From Pseudoneurospora amorphoporcata (taxonomy: Eukaryota; Ascomycota; Sordariomycetes; Sordariales; Sordariaceae), in contig MU859061.1 in the NCBI GenBank assembly GCA_033297205.1, forward strand, positions 248,001 through 312,000: a stretch of 64,000 nt of DNA. The letters are read 5' to 3'. Under the pieces are notes generated by a model, which saw only the letters and a program-made list of their open reading frames with translations, was not told the origin of the DNA and ran no database searches. Shown piece after piece: positions 36,058-48,537 of the stretch. The translations under genes and the position numbers were made by a program. Positions within the stretch are counted from its first letter, which is position 1. Every line of letters starts with the position of its first letter.

Positions 36058-37064
36058 AGCAAAAGCCAAAAATAAAAAAAACAAAAGGGAAACCGGGTAT
36101 AAAAATGGGGGTTTGAAATGTTTTTGTGCCGCTTGGTCTCGCGTTTACATTGTAGGGCGTTATATGGGGTCAAAGTAAAAGGATCGCGTATACCTAGACT
36201 AGCAATCAACCCAGCATGGAAATGAAAACAAAAAGTGATCAAAAACGCATGTGCATAAAAAAAAAGAAGTTTGTTTGTTCGTGAACGATGATTACTGACC
36301 GTGTGGTTGGGACTGACTTACTGTACCTGGTGTTGATTGAGCAAGGTTGCAATACATGGCAAGTTACACAATGGAATGGAAGCTAAGACCTAACCAACAG
36401 ACGGTAACCACGATCTGAGGCACGATGAAAGGAGGTGATGATTATGCGATAGAGCGATGGAAGATGCTTGCATCCCGTCATGTGCTGTGTGTCGGGCGGA
36501 TGCGAACTTTCTCGGGATGGTGACACAGACGGGATGCACTTGCGGCATGAGCGGAGGAATGGGTTGAGGGGCAATGACGCACATAGAGGTTAGGGTTGAA
36601 GGCGCGCATAAACGGGCTGGTTTCGTCAACGGCGTGGGGTCGCGACGGATGGTGCTGCTTCAGGCTTGTCACTCATGTGAGTCCCTAGCGTGTGGGTTGC
36701 CGAGCTGCCAAATGCACACGGCGAGAAGGACCAATCACGACGCCGTTAGAGTAATTTCTCGGGACATTGGACCGGGTCTTGGGTCTCTGGTCTTCCCAAC
36801 ATTTCCATTTCCACTTTTTGGCTGGAGCTCTCCCAGACCCGACGCCGACCTCCCAACCCAGTCGCCAGGCTCGCCAGAACCCACCAGAGGAGACAGCCCC
36901 CGTCAGTCGCAGCCGACCCGACCCTGCTCCCCGCCGCGCGCAACATAACCGCAAGCACTTTTCTCTCCCGACTCCCGTCTTCCGCTCGCGTTCTTGAACT
37001 CCGCAACCTCACTTCTCCATACACCAACATCATACCCGTGTCGTCCTCACACACATCTTTCACA
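36058..37064. other. Intergenic between asparagine synthetase and porin
   Basis: 1 kb between two tandem + strand genes. Holds the asparagine synthetase 3' end and the porin promoter; the last 200 bases are pyrimidine-rich. Nothing else recognised. Confidence 0.5.
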
Positions 37065-38860
37065 ATGGCTGTTCCCGCTTTCTCTGATATCGCCAAGTCG
37101 GCCAACGACGTAAGCAAAAATCACGCCTCCCTGTTGCACCGCGCCCGAGCTATGACGGCGACTTGTTCGTTCGATGCTATCGAGAGACGTGTTGTCTGTT
37201 TGGCCGGGGTAAATGCCGCTTCAGCTTTGGAGCTTGGGCATTTCCCCATACCTACACATCCCACTCTCGCGATAGCAAACGAGCATCGTCAACACCAACA
37301 TCCATGAAGCACCGTCGTCATCCTCCAACCCCACCATGCTTCATGATTGGGCCCTGGGACCCCATGCACGCACTAGAACGTGTCGCTAACCATTGACTTC
37401 TATGCGCGCAATATAGCTCCTCAACAAGGACTTCTACCACCTCTCTGCCGGCACCATCGAGGTCAAGTCCAACACCCCCAACAATGTCGCCTTCAAGGTT
37501 ACCGGCAAGTCCAGCCACGACAAGGCCACCTCCGGTGCTGTACGTTACCCCTTTCCTCCCTTGGGGATCTCGGCGCAATGCCGCGATAGCATCATTTTGC
37601 TGTTGCGCCAAACGCCCTCCCTTCTCTTATGTTGCGAACAGACCATGCTGACCTCTTTTGACTTCTAGCTCGAGGGCAAATTCACCGACAAGCCCAATGG
37701 TACATATATTCCTTCTCTTACACATTCGTCTTCTTCTTCTTCTGTTGATGCCCGCTATCCTGGTGGTCCCCTTCCTTCCACCGGACAGCTACCCCCCGCC
37801 TATTGCTGTGCCCATCGCTGTTTCCATGGTTTTGAGAACAAGATACCCAAGAAGGGCATACCTCCCGGCTATTGCATCGTTCACAATCGCACCCATAAAA
37901 GCGAAAAGGCCAGGAATCGACGTCCCGACGGAAGTTTAGCCGCCAGCGACAACGGTACTGCCAATGTGAAAGCAAAGGAGAGGACTTCAGCGCACGCCCA
38001 GCCTCCGATAGACGTCAATTTCTCTCTAAGCGGGATGATGGGTCCTTGGATCCGTGGACGACCCGTCAATTTGAGCTTTTACTATTATCCGTTTTCGAAC
38101 CACACGACAATGCTAATGTACTGGCGAACAACAGGCTTGACCGTCACCCAGACCTGGAACACTGCCAACGCCCTTGAGACCAAGGTCGAGATGGCCGACA
38201 ACCTCGCCAAGGGTCTTAAGGCTGAGGGTATCTTCTCCTTCCTCCCCGCCACCAACGCTCGCGGCGCCAAGTTCAACCTCCACTTCAAGCAGAGCAACTT
38301 CCACGGCCGTGCTTTCTTCGACCTCCTCAAGGGCCCCACCGCCAACATCGACGCCATTGTCGGCCACGAGGGTTTCCTCGCTGGTGCCTCCGCCGGCTAC
38401 GATGTCCAGAAGGCTGCGATCACCGGCTACTCCGCCGCCGTCGGCTACCACGCCCCTACCTACAGCGCTGCCATCACCGCTACTGACAACCTGAGCGTCT
38501 TCTCCGCTTCTTACTACCACAAGGTCAACTCCCAGGTTGAGGCCGGCTCCAAGGCCACCTGGAACTCCAAGAGCGGTAACACCGTCGGCCTCGAGGTCGC
38601 CGCCAAGTACCGCCTTGACCCCGTCTCCTTCGTCAAGGTATGTTCCTGCTGTGATAATTCTGGTTATGGAACGTAAGGATTACTAACCAAGGTTTCTTTC
38701 AACCCTGCAGGGCAAGATCAACGACCGTGGTGTCGCTGCCGTTGCCTACAACGTTCTCCTCCGTGAGGGCGTCACCCTTGGTGTTGGTGCCTCTTTCGAT
38801 ACCCAGAAGCTTGACCAGGCCACCCACAAGGTCGGCACCAGCTTCACTTTCGAGTCTTAG
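37065..38860 (+). CDS. por: Mitochondrial porin (VDAC)
   Basis: Five exons (37065-37109, 37417-37539, 37669-37699, 38135-38637, 38711-38860), phase-consistent, 283 residues, the N. crassa porin length. The start MAVPAFSDIAKSAND is the N-terminal helix that lies in the pore. The body alternates polar and hydrophobic residues for the 19-strand beta barrel, and the end is SFTFES. It forms the outer-membrane channel for metabolites. Compared with N. crassa porin as I remember it there are a few conservative changes (for example SAGTIEV and AKYRLDP), which suggests a related species. Introns 1 (307 nt) and 3 (435 nt) are long for a fungus. Confidence 0.97.
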
Positions 38861-39741
38861 AGTACTCGCAAGACAGTTAAGACGGAGCAGAAGCGTGTTA
38901 GCATTCCCGCGACAAGAACATTCTCCACTGGAATAGATAATCCCCCTTTGCTGGCAACGTGGAGCCTCCCCTTTCAGTAGTGATGTTATTTTCATAATGA
39001 AGACAAGTGTGAAGATAACGAGTGTGGTTGTTGCGCGCCCTGCTTCGTCTGGGTGGCTGACTTGGCAAGAAGATGAGTTTGTTGTGTATACTGGTTTGAG
39101 TTACTGTATGTGTAACGAAGAGTCATAAAGTTCAGGTAGCGTCATTGATGGACATAGTTCGTTAGACTGGGTATGGATGAAACCAAGCGCGATCTTTATA
39201 GAGTATAAATACCCATAGCGATTTTCAATACGCTCATTTACTTGTTTTCAAGCAATGTCAAAAACTCCAAAGGGTTCTGCAATGAAGTGAAGCATCGGGA
39301 TGGAACTCTAGGTGTCATCCCTTCATGGGCTTCAGAACAAGTCAAAGAAAACTCGGGCAAAGCTCGGTTTACCACGCTGGCTTCGAGCTATATTGGCGTA
39401 CGTTTCAAATAGAGAGATTACGATTGGATACATGATAGATATACTAAGGATGAGCCGATGCTAATAGTTCGTAGCAGAGTAGTTTTTCAATATGGAACTC
39501 ACCCCATCATCTTCCCAGAGCTGAGTGATATACGAATGCATTGTGGTGGTGTACAAAGCCCCTCTCTAACTGTGCAAGTTCTGTTACGCCCAAAGGCTCT
39601 AGTTTCTCATGACTTGGAGGCCACCACAGTTCTGTTAACCTGTGGTTCTGCAGTTCTCTTACCTTATAGTTTCGCAGTCCTGTTCAACCCGCGACCTATC
39701 CATGTATCATATCATCATCACCATCACGACCTTCCCATCCA
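38861..39741. other. Convergent 3' flank
   Basis: Between the 3' ends of porin and the J-domain gene. AT-rich with small frames; nothing recognised. Confidence 0.5.
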
Positions 39742-41005
39742 TCAAGCAGCCGCAGCTTGCTTCCTACTCCCGCCTCCACCTCCATTGCTCTTCCCACCAC
39801 CGCCCCTAGTCGTCCATTCCCCAAACAACCAATAAGGCCCAAAGCTCGAAACCATCAACACACCCGTCACCACAAAGAAACTCGTCCAATTCCCCTGCTG
39901 AACCTCAGGCATCGCCCTCTTCTTTCCCCCTTGTGTCTGTGCCTGCTCTTCCTCCTGGCCCTGATATTGCGGATATTGGTACTGCTGGTGTTGCGCGTCC
40001 TGCTGCTTTCTAGCCGCCGCTTGCCTCCTCGCGTGCGATCGCTTCAAGTTCTCCCACACTTGTTCGTGCGTGCGCGTGTGTTGCTGGCTGTCGAAGTGGG
40101 GAGCGGTGGAAGGGTCGAAGGCTCGGGACCATTCTTTTCGTCCTCCTTGTCCGGGGGCAGTTCCATTGCCGGTGCCGGTCTGGTTGGCGCCGAAGCCTGC
40201 GAAACCGCCTTGAGGGTACCCCGTCTCAGCCGCCCTCTGCTTTTCCCTCTCTCTTTTAGCCTTCGACTCGCCGTACCCTCCTTGTTTAAAAAAGCTAGGC
40301 GGAGGCGCGCCTTGGGTTGTGCTGCGCCGTTTAGAAAGACCGGAAGCGGGGCGGCCGCCGGCTGGGCCGACCGAGGAGGAGTGGTGCGAGCCGTGGGCAC
40401 GGGCGCGCAGGTGAAGACGGAGGACGTCGCGGTCGTAGCGGGCGCGCTTGTCGGAGTGGGAGAGGATGGAGTAGGCTTCGGAGATGCGCATGAAGCGGTG
40501 GGCGGAGTGAGGGTCCGAAGGGTTGTGGTCGGGGTGGTGGGCTTTGGAGAGGTGGTAGAAGGATCTAGGAGGGATGGGAGGTTAGTTCACGTTGTTTTCA
40601 CAGGGGAAGCGCATATTGAATGGAGGTGACGAGGCCGTTGATTCATTTGGAGAGGGTGTATAGTAGATGGGTGATGGACATGTTGAAAGAGGTGGATCGG
40701 GAGTGTAAGTAATAAGGAAGTCTGGTGGAGTTCGCGATAGGAAGGAAAGGGCATGTTTACTTTTTGATATCCGCCTGAGTGGCATCAAAGTGTACGTTCA
40801 ACGTTTCATAATGGTTTTTGTGATGTTCCGGCTCTTGACGGCCAGTTCGTAGATTATGCGATGTGGTAAAGTTTCGGGAGGCATTGTTCGCGACGTTAAC
40901 TCTCTCGGTAATCGATGGTGGAGGAGCAGAAAGCTGGGGACGACGACGAAATTGGCGACCAAGAGGGCGCAGGGCCGCACCGAAAGAGCTGTATTGGACT
41001 GGCAT
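39742..41005 (-). CDS. Membrane-anchored J-domain (DnaJ) protein, probably mitochondrial
   Basis: Exons 41005-40761 and 40564-39742 join in phase inside the J domain; 355 residues. The intron (GTAAAC donor, CTAAC branch, CCTAG acceptor) is 196 nt. The N-terminus is Arg/Ser-rich with no acidic residue in the first 30, like a mitochondrial presequence. The J domain (about residues 64-135) begins NHYETLNVHFDATQADIKK and has the catalytic HPD at 92-94, then EAYSILSHSDKRARYD. The middle is Gly/Gln-rich. One membrane segment near the C-terminus (FFVVTGVLMVSSFGPYWLFG) is followed by a Gly-rich tail. It should stimulate an Hsp70 through HPD. The layout resembles the yeast mitochondrial J-protein Jid1, but orthology is inferred. 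Confidence 0.88.
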
Positions 41006-41585
41006 GCCTCATCCCATCCTCGTGGGGTTTATAGATAATCCTTCATATCATGTCAGACAAAGAAACACCCAGGCGCAATTGACGGTGTCGATGGTGTAGG
41101 TAGCAAGTTAGACTTGGATTTTGATTTCGAGCCTGATAAGGAAGTTGGGGTCAGGATCCCTGTCGCAGTGACATAATCGAGGGACAGTGTCCTCGAAGGA
41201 AGGAAGCTCTGACCACCGCCCGCCCCGTGTTAAGCATGTCCCTCCAGGGGACTTGTTAAGCCTACAATATCCGGATAACGCGGCAAAAAAGGCGACCTGG
41301 GTCGGGTCGGCTTATGCGGTTGTTGCAGATGTCAATTCAAGGGCGCTGGGCAGTTCCACTGAAACCCCGCGTTTGTTCACAGGTTGCGCCCTGTAGCGCT
41401 GGATGGATCGCTGTAAGTGGTCAGCCGTCAATCTTTTTGACCATGGGGGCGATAAGCGATATTGTAAGCTTTGGATGGTGGGGTTGAGCTTTGTTGCTTG
41501 AAGATCAGCTTCCCTTCTTCAACAACAAACCCTCCGTCTGTTCTTTCTTGACATCTTTCCGGTCAGGAGACATCAGACAGACAAG
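41006..41585. promoter_or_regulatory. Divergent promoter of the J-protein and MetAP2 genes
   Basis: 580 bp between divergent start codons; a pyrimidine-rich stretch precedes the MetAP2 ATG. No other feature seen. Confidence 0.5.
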
Positions 41586-43051
41586 ATGGCAGCTCAAGAA
41601 GCCCCAGCAGAAGAGCTTAGCAAGCTCAGCGGTACGGACTTCAACATCCTCCCGGCACCCTGCATCGCGGCGCAACATCGAGCGCAACCACTGACTTGAT
41701 GAATTTCGATATACAGTCGAGGAGACCAAACCCGTCCCCGCCGCCGCCAACGGCAACGACAGCGATGCCGAGTCCGGTGATGAGGAAGCCGAGGAGGGTG
41801 CCTCCCCTGCTGCCGGTGCCGCCAAGAAGAAGAAGAAGAGAAAGCCCAGAAAGAAGAAGAAGGCCCCCACCAGCCAGAGCGAACCCCCTCGTGTCCTCGT
41901 CTCGCAGCTCTTCCCCAACAAGCAGTACCCCAAGGGCGAGGAGGTCGAATACGTTAACGACAACCTGAACCGCGTCACCAACGAGGAGAAGCGCCATCTC
42001 GACAACCTCAATCAGGAGTTCTTGACCGATTACCGCCACGCCGCCGAGGTTCACCGGCAGGTTCGCCAGTGGGCGCAGAAGAGCATCAAGCCCGGCCAAA
42101 CGTTGACCGAGATCGCCGAAAACATCGAGGATAGTGTGCGCGCCTTGACCGGCCACACCGGTCTCGAGGAGGGCGACGCCCTCATTGCCGGCATGGGTTT
42201 CCCTACCGGTCTCTCCATCAACCATTGCGCGGCGCACTACACCCCCAACGCCGGCAACAAGATGGTTCTGCAGGAGGACGACGTCATGAAGGTGGATTTC
42301 GGTGTGCACGTCAACGGCCGCATCGTCGACAGCGCCTTCACCGTCGCCTTCAACCCCCGCTACGACCCACTTCTCGAGGCTGTCAAGGCCGCCACCAACG
42401 CCGGTATCAAGGAGGCCGGTATCGACGTGCGCGTGGGCGAGATTGGCGCTGTCATCCAGGAGGTCATGGAGAGCTACGAGGTCGAGATCAACGGCCAGAT
42501 GCTCCCCGTCAAGTCCATCCGCAACTTGAACGGCCACACCATCAACCACTACAGCATTCACGGCACCAAGAGCGTGCCGATCGTCAAGAGCAGCGATCAG
42601 ACCAAGATGGAGGAGGGCGATGTCTTTGCTATCGAGACCTTCGGAAGCACGGGTAACGGTTACGTGCACGAGGAGGGTGAGGTTTCGCACTACGCCAAGC
42701 GTGGTGATGCGGCCAAGGTCGACCTCCGTCTGTCATCTGCCAAGTCGTTGCTGAACGTCATCACCAAGAACTTTGGCACTCTGCCTTTCTGCAGGCGTTA
42801 CATTGATCGCTTGGGTCAGGACAAGTATCTCCTCGGGGTAAGTTCTCCTCGGTGTTTCGGTGTTTAATGCCCCGAGTAATTTTCGCTAACGCAATGGTGT
42901 GCGACAGTTGAACAACCTTGTGTCGCAAGGTATCGTCGAGGCTTATCCCCCGCTGGTTGATAAGAAGGGTTCTTACACTGCCCAGTACGAGCACACCATC
43001 TTGCTCAGACCTACCGTCAAGGAGATTATCAGCCGTGGTGATGATTTCTAA
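41586..43051 (+). CDS. map-2: Methionine aminopeptidase 2
   Basis: Exons 41586-41631, 41717-42837 and 42908-43051 join in phase; 436 residues. The N-terminal region is acidic and then strongly Lys-rich (KKKKKRKPRKKKK), the ribosome-associated tail typical of type 2 enzymes. The catalytic domain shows INHCAAHYTPN with the active-site His, metal ligands in MKVDFGVHVNGRIVDSAFT, the His ligand in NGHTINHYSIH, the Glu in FAIETFGSTG and the last Glu in QYEHTILLRP. The type 2 helical insertion lies between them. It removes initiator Met from nascent proteins in the cytosol. The short last exon carries the final metal ligand. Confidence 0.96.
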
Positions 43052-44633
43052 GGAATCTAATGGGATATAGCATAGCACAGCATAGGGTACGACAACAAAA
43101 AAGTCTGGGATTTGTTTGGTTCATGATTTCTGTCATGTTTGTGTGAATAGATGTTAATATCACGGGTTCATTGTGATGGATGCGCTCTGATAGGGAGGAA
43201 GTGAACGAACGCTCGAGCCAGAAGCCCAGGGCGCATCCATCAGCTTCCTGAGTACCGGCAAAAGAGCTTTTGATGTTTTGACATCTGGTTCATCAATGTG
43301 GAACCATTGTCAGAGACCTGACGCTGATAGTTTGGACTCGTCCAGCATATGAGAACTAGTGCCGTCAAAGTAGTGTACGTGCTCAGGTTTCAACATGGAT
43401 AGCCGTCGACCCGAAGGAACGACCGGAGCGTGTTGCGGAGCCAAGCCGGGTCTCAGAGACCCACTTGTGCTCCGTGCCGGACGATTCAGACCCAGCGATC
43501 CACAGGCCGTCCCGTACCGACACGGAGTAATTCTACGGCGTTCCGGAATGTCAATCAGCGGCAAAGAGTGACGGAGACGGTAACGGAGGCGGAGTGATCG
43601 ACATATAGGGATGACGGAGGTATGCCGGGGGCAGTGAAGAGGTCCTTGGGAGGCGATGCCGTCAATTCCTTCCGCTCTGCTGTGACGGCTGTGACACTGA
43701 CGTCTGCGGCGCTTCGTGCCAAAGGCATGGTTGTGGTCTGTGCTTTTCTCTGATTCGCCGTGTCCGGCTTGCCCGACCCGAGGTTGGCGATTCCCCTGGT
43801 TGTGGTTCATCTTATTGGCCGACTGCACGGGTGCGTTGCCACTTTTTTTTCGTTTATCACGCACGGACCCGATCAGAATTTCGTGAAGTCGGCGGGTGTG
43901 GACGGACCAGCGGACTCACAGTGGGTCACCGGGCCGCGCGGGGGCGTGCAACGCTGGGGGGAAAACAGGCGTCACATTCAGTTTGGTTCCATTTTGGTAA
44001 AAGCCGAAGAACGTCGCGATGACAAGCGGAAGGTATTAATAATAAAGGCCGCAACCGCTCTTCCTCTGGTCCGTTCCGATCTTGCTGTTTTGAAGTTGCG
44101 CAAAGTTTGTTCAGCTCTGATTTCAAACGTCTCTTTTCTATACAGCATAGCACTGCCCTTTACCTCTTACACGCGACCATTTACCACAAACAAATCTACA
44201 ACACGTAATTTTCCGTCCTAAAAACCTTATCGGACGGGGTCCATTCAAGGTTCCAGGCCGTTGTTCGGAACGCCGGTTTTCTTTACCCAGTCAGCTGGTC
44301 AACTTTCAGACCCTAGCGAAGAACTTTCTGCTGCGCTCCTCCGCTCTCTGCGCGCAGGCATCATCACAAGCCAATCCTTGACCACCAAAAAGTCCTCTTG
44401 TCGTTGGCCCAAGCGATTTCTTACCGTCACCACCACCACCACCCGACACCCTTTTTTTACCTGACCGCTTGCCCGCGTCACCGCAATTGTCGACGATAAA
44501 GGATCATCTATCCCTTTCTTGCGGTCTGCTTTTTTGTCAGCGCGTTGCTTTTGAGTCGATCTTCTTTCTTTAAAAGGGTTCACATCTCGACACCCGATAA
44601 AACCCATCACCACCATCACACATATTTATCAAA
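43052..44633. other. Intergenic, 1.6 kb
   Basis: Between MetAP2 and the PRELI-domain gene, both on +. The longest opposing frame (184 codons near 43310-43864) starts with GTG and is Arg/His-rich, as translated GC-rich non-coding DNA would be. The 400 bases before 44634 are pyrimidine-rich promoter/leader sequence. Confidence 0.5.
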
Positions 44634-45230
44634 ATGAAGGTCTTTTCCAACACCGAAACCTTCAATTACTCCTGGGAAGAGGTATCTGCCGCCAACTGGC
44701 GGAAGTACTGCCCATGGAACGAGAAGTCCACGCACGTTATCGCCGTCGACACCATCAGCCGCAGCGTCGACCCTGCCACCGGCATCCTGCGCACCGAGCG
44801 TCTCATTACCTGCCGTCAGGCCGCTCCGGAATGGCTCAAGAGCATGATGGGCGGCGGCCTGGACGAGTCGCAAGTGTTTGAGACCTCCTACGTCGACCCC
44901 AAGACCAAGACCGTCACCATGGTCTCCACAAACATTACCTTCAGCAACCTGCTCAACGTCCAGGAGACCGTGGTCTATTCCCCCCTCAGCGCTCACCAGA
45001 CCAAGTTCTACCAGGAGGCTCAGATCACCGCCCTGGCTGGTGGCTGGCAGCGCATCAAGAACAGCATCGAGGACACCCTCGTCAAGAGGTTCCGGGAAAA
45101 CGCGGCTAAGGGCAAGGAAGGATTCGAGTCCGTGCTGGCCATGAGCAGGCACGTCTTCGCCGAGGAAAGGGAGAAGGAGAAGATGGGTCTCATCAGGGAG
45201 CAGGCGGGTAACATCCGCATGGCTGCCTAA
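44634..45230 (+). CDS. PRELI/UPS-family mitochondrial lipid-transfer protein
   Basis: Single exon, 198 residues, ATG at 44634. The whole protein is a PRELI/MSF1 domain: the start MKVFSNTETFNYSWEEV, then THVIAVDTISRSVDP, ILRTERLITCRQ, APEW and the lid region SYVDPKTKTVTMVSTN. A C-terminal amphipathic helix follows. In yeast the family members Ups1 and Ups2/3, each with Mdm35, carry phosphatidic acid or phosphatidylserine between mitochondrial membranes. Which branch this belongs to cannot be settled by eye. It lacks introns, unlike most of its neighbours. Confidence 0.92.
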   Translation: MKVFSNTETFNYSWEEVSAANWRKYCPWNEKSTHVIAVDTISRSVDPATGILRTERLITCRQAAPEWLKSMMGGGLDESQVFETSYVDPKTKTVTMVSTNITFSNLLNVQETVVYSPLSAHQTKFYQEAQITALAGGWQRIKNSIEDTLVKRFRENAAKGKEGFESVLAMSRHVFAEEREKEKMGLIREQAGNIRMAA

Positions 45231-46538
45231 AGTCTCCCTTTGCAATCCGAGACCGCTCTGACATGCTCGATTCATTTCGGCATCGTCGGGGCGATTGAGC
45301 GACGGCATAACCATCACACATCAACAACCGCATCTACGCCGGCAGCGCATCACCAAATCGCATGCTCGCTCACGACGCCAAATCACGACGTTCGCCGACA
45401 CAAATCCGTGTCGTACACCACCACCCACGTCAAGCAAACACAAAGGTTTGAGCTGAAAAACTAAAGCTCTCCAGGCAATTCCGCGCCGCGGGCATTGTCT
45501 CCGGCTTGGCATGGCAACAAAGCCAAAGACGCAGTATCTCGCACACTTCTCTTTCTCTTTTATTTGCGATTGATTGGTTTACACAAAAGCGGTGTCGAAA
45601 CGGAGTCCGGGGTTTAGCCAAAAAAAAAGCATAGACTTGGAGTCAACTTCATTAGACGGCGTTTGGGGGGAAAAGAAGCGATTGCATTGCATTCTTTATT
45701 TATTTTTTTGTTCAGCTCTTTCAGATTTCAGAATTGTGTTATTATGGACTTTGCATTTTTCTTCTCCACTCTCCTGTGTCTTTTATCTCCCCACCAACAT
45801 CCACATCATATCGAGCAGTGTTTGCACAGACGAGTTTCTCGGAGATACCCCCGATTTGTTTTTTTTTTTTCAGAGTTGTATGGAAGAGAAGTGAGAGTCA
45901 TCATTTGTCATTGCCGCCTTGGCTCCGGTCTTCCGAATATGTTCGGTTCGAAGGAAGCGAAGCGAGGAGGAAGGGGTGATAGCCCCCGATGCGACGGCCC
46001 AACAACGCGCGCGGGGTAGAAATCTCTTTGCTGCAACATACCCTAGACGGTTTAGATGCATAGAACGGTTTGCGGCGGCGGCGGCGGCGGCAATGGTGGG
46101 ATGAGAAAAAGGGATGATGGATAGGATAGAGAGTGATCGGGGAACAAACATAAGAGCATTTAGAGCGTTTGCTAGATTTTACTCATTTGAATTATAGATA
46201 AGAGCCATCTTACCATTCCTCCGCTGTTGGCATTTGCTGTGCTATTCTTTAACGGTCGGGACTGATGTTCGTCTCATAATCCTCAATGACTTTCCGCGAT
46301 GAACACTTGCTAGTCTAGACTTGCGTTCGGTTGATACTCATCTAACCTAGCACTCGCACCAGACGAACTGCCATCTCATCTCAAATCTTCAACCACTTCA
46401 ACCAGCTAACTAGCGCCGCACAACACAATGAAGCAACCATGAACGCAAGAAAAAAGAAAATGGGTATCATTAATCACCAACTATCTCTCCTCCTCACTCT
46501 TTCCTCTCCCCTATTTCCACTCCCTCATTCTCTCAAAC
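45231..46538. other. Convergent 3' flank, 1.3 kb
   Basis: Between two convergent genes. It has T-runs near 45700 and 45865 and a GGC microsatellite at about 46072-46091. Frames of up to 118 codons start in poly-Phe or mixed sequence and have no domain. Nothing else seen. Confidence 0.5.
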
Positions 46539-47074
46539 CTACTCCCCTTTGCCCTTCAACCTCTCCGCACACCTCCTCTCATACAACCTCAACAACCCCG
46601 TCGTATCTTTATCAAAGAGATTCTCGCCTGCATCCGCCCATATCTTTTGAATCAGCGCCACCGCCTCCTCGTACCGTCGGAAGAAATAAAGCTCCTCCAC
46701 CGCGTGCAGGATCTCTTGCGCTTCGGGCTTGTTGATGGTCCTGCTTCCATCTGGGGAGGTAGAACCGATGGGGAAGGAGAGGTGGAGGTGGAACTTGGGG
46801 GTTGTCAGTTGCTAACATGGGGGGAAGATGGAGGGATTGGGGGGAGGGGAAGATGTACCTCGCCGTTTTCAACCTTCACTCGGTAGGTTCTTTTCAACTC
46901 TTGGAAGGCTTCTTCTGAGAGAGCGGTGCGGTCGGCTTTGATGATTGGTTGCGCACATTCTTGGGTGTTGGAGTTTGTGGTGGTGATGGTGGTGGTGGTG
47001 GTGGTGGTGGTCGACTCGTCCTCAGAGTCGGAACCTAGGCCGATGCCTAGGAGGCCTTCGGCGTCGGTGGACAT
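46539..47074 (-). CDS. Small conserved fungal protein with helical C-terminus
   Basis: Exons 47074-46859 and 46793-46539 join in phase 0; 156 residues, 65-nt intron with a GTACAT donor and CCCCAAG acceptor. The N-terminus is acidic and has a Thr run encoded by a GGT-type microsatellite. A conserved segment (ALSEEAFQELKRTYRVKVENGE) crosses the intron. The second half has PEAQEILHAVEELYFFRRYEEA and LLRLYERRCAERL, a TPR-like helical repeat. I recall homologues in other filamentous ascomycetes annotated only as hypothetical. No function is assigned. The unspliced frame stops soon after the exon border, supporting the intron. Confidence 0.82.
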
Positions 47075-47502
47075 GGATTTTCAGCTTGTTCAAAGACGCT
47101 TCCGGATGAAAATTTAGTAATGGTCCGAAGGGTAGGATGGTGGTAGCTTGGGTGAGCGGTAAGTGGTGATGAGAGATTAAGAATTGAATGTTGAGGAGAG
47201 AGATGAGTGTGCACAAGTAAGTCAATGAAAGGACTTCTCCCGGGTTGCAGTTCTCCGGACAAGGAAAGTCAAGACAGCCCGCAATTGCGGAGCCCTAAAA
47301 GCCGAACTAAACGGAGCGGCATCTTCCCCGCAGTGGCCGCAGTGGCCCGTGGACGGGCGGGTAGGGCGGCCCCACACCTCCTGCCATGTCAATGCTAGCC
47401 AGGCCCGGCCGGAGCACTGTACCGCAGCATTAGCTCGGGCTAGGTATCCATCTTAAACTTTCAACCGTTATCATTTCCCGTATCCAGAACAAGTTATCGA
47501 CA
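47075..47502. promoter_or_regulatory. Divergent promoter of the small protein and P-loop kinase genes
   Basis: 428 bp between divergent starts, GC-rich around 47330-47400. No motif recognised. Confidence 0.45.
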
Positions 47503-48184
47503 ATGGAGGAAAAGGTGACAATGAAGGGACAGGTCGAACGTTTACTCGACAGGATCCGGGACAAGTTTGTCGAGACGCCGGAAGGCTGTAGACTTTGTAA
47601 GTTCTCCAGCATCAACCCTAGTCACCCCAGCATGTCCTTCATCTTTCATCTGTTGTCTAGTAACAACGAAAATACTAACTTTCCTTCTTCAACCAGTGAT
47701 CGCCATAGCGGGCATCCCGGGCTCTGGTAAGCCTCTCTCTTTCCTGCTCTCGCTTCATCGTTTCCTAAACACCACCTCACGAGACGCTCGTCACTAACCC
47801 TCATCTTCTCCTCAGGAAAAACAACGCTCGCTCAAATCCTCGCCCGCAAAATTAACACCGACAAGGCCCGTTTCCCCCCAATCACTCCTTCGGAAGATGT
47901 AGCTAAGGTCCTCCCCATGGATGGCTTCCACCTCACGCGCGCCCAGCTCAACGCAATGCCCAATCCCGAACACGCACACGCCAGACGCGGAGCGGAATTC
48001 ACTTTTGACGGGAAGGGATTCTATGAGCTGGTGAAGGAACTCCGCAAACCGGTGACGGCGGGTCCAACGGTTGTTTGGGCACCTGATTTTGATCATGCTG
48101 TCAAGGATCCGGTGGAGAATATCATAAAGGTGTCCAGGGACGCGAGGATCATTATTTTTGAGGGTAATTGTAAGTTTCCCTTTC

Positions 48185-48217
<33 letters not shown>

Positions 48218-48537
48218 TTCTCTCCGGGACTGTGACCGCAAACGGGCTGGGTGTAAAGCTAACGGAAACAAAAAAAACAGACCTCCTACTAGACCAAGAA
48301 CCCTGGTCCGATGCGGCCAGGCTGATGGACCTCAAGTTCTTCGTCAGAGTGACGAGCCATCTTGCCACGGAGAGACTGGTGAACAGGCACATGGCAGCTG
48401 GGATTGCGCGGACAAAAGATGAGGCCGTAAAGAGAGTAGAGGAAAACGATTTAGTTAATGGGAAGATGATTGAGGATTTGTTAAAGGAGGAGGAGGTGGA
48501 TGAGTTTGTTACAAGTATAACTGGTTTGCTGACCTGA
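47503..48537 (+). CDS. P-loop kinase of the uridine kinase/PRK family (Yfh7-like)
   Basis: Four exons (47503-47596, 47697-47726, 47816-48169, 48281-48537) join in phase to 244 residues. The P-loop GIPGSGKTT (residues 37-45) is split over an intron. It is followed by VLPMDGFHLTRAQL, the phosphoribulokinase/uridine kinase substrate motif, and by IIIFEGNYLLLDQEPW. Near the end is FFVRVTSHLATERLVNRHMAAG, the Arg-bearing lid. The closest match in my memory is the yeast ATP-dependent kinase Yfh7, whose substrate is unknown. The family otherwise phosphorylates uridine, pantothenate or sugars. The last intron carries a TTTC microsatellite near 48184-48215. Confidence 0.88.

Noticed and set aside
34609..36084. 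491-codon frame antisense to asparagine synthetase
   Set aside because: Shadow of a C-ending codon bias in a highly expressed gene; no independent signature.
39757..40629. 290-codon plus frame opposite the J-domain gene
   Set aside because: The opposite strand encodes a clear J domain with HPD and consistent splicing.
41641..42690. 349-codon frame antisense to methionine aminopeptidase
   Set aside because: Shadow frame with Val/Leu/Asp/Gly bias produced by the sense-strand codon use.
43310..43864. 184-codon minus-strand frame
   Set aside because: Starts with GTG, Arg/His-rich, no domain, GC-rich intergenic DNA.
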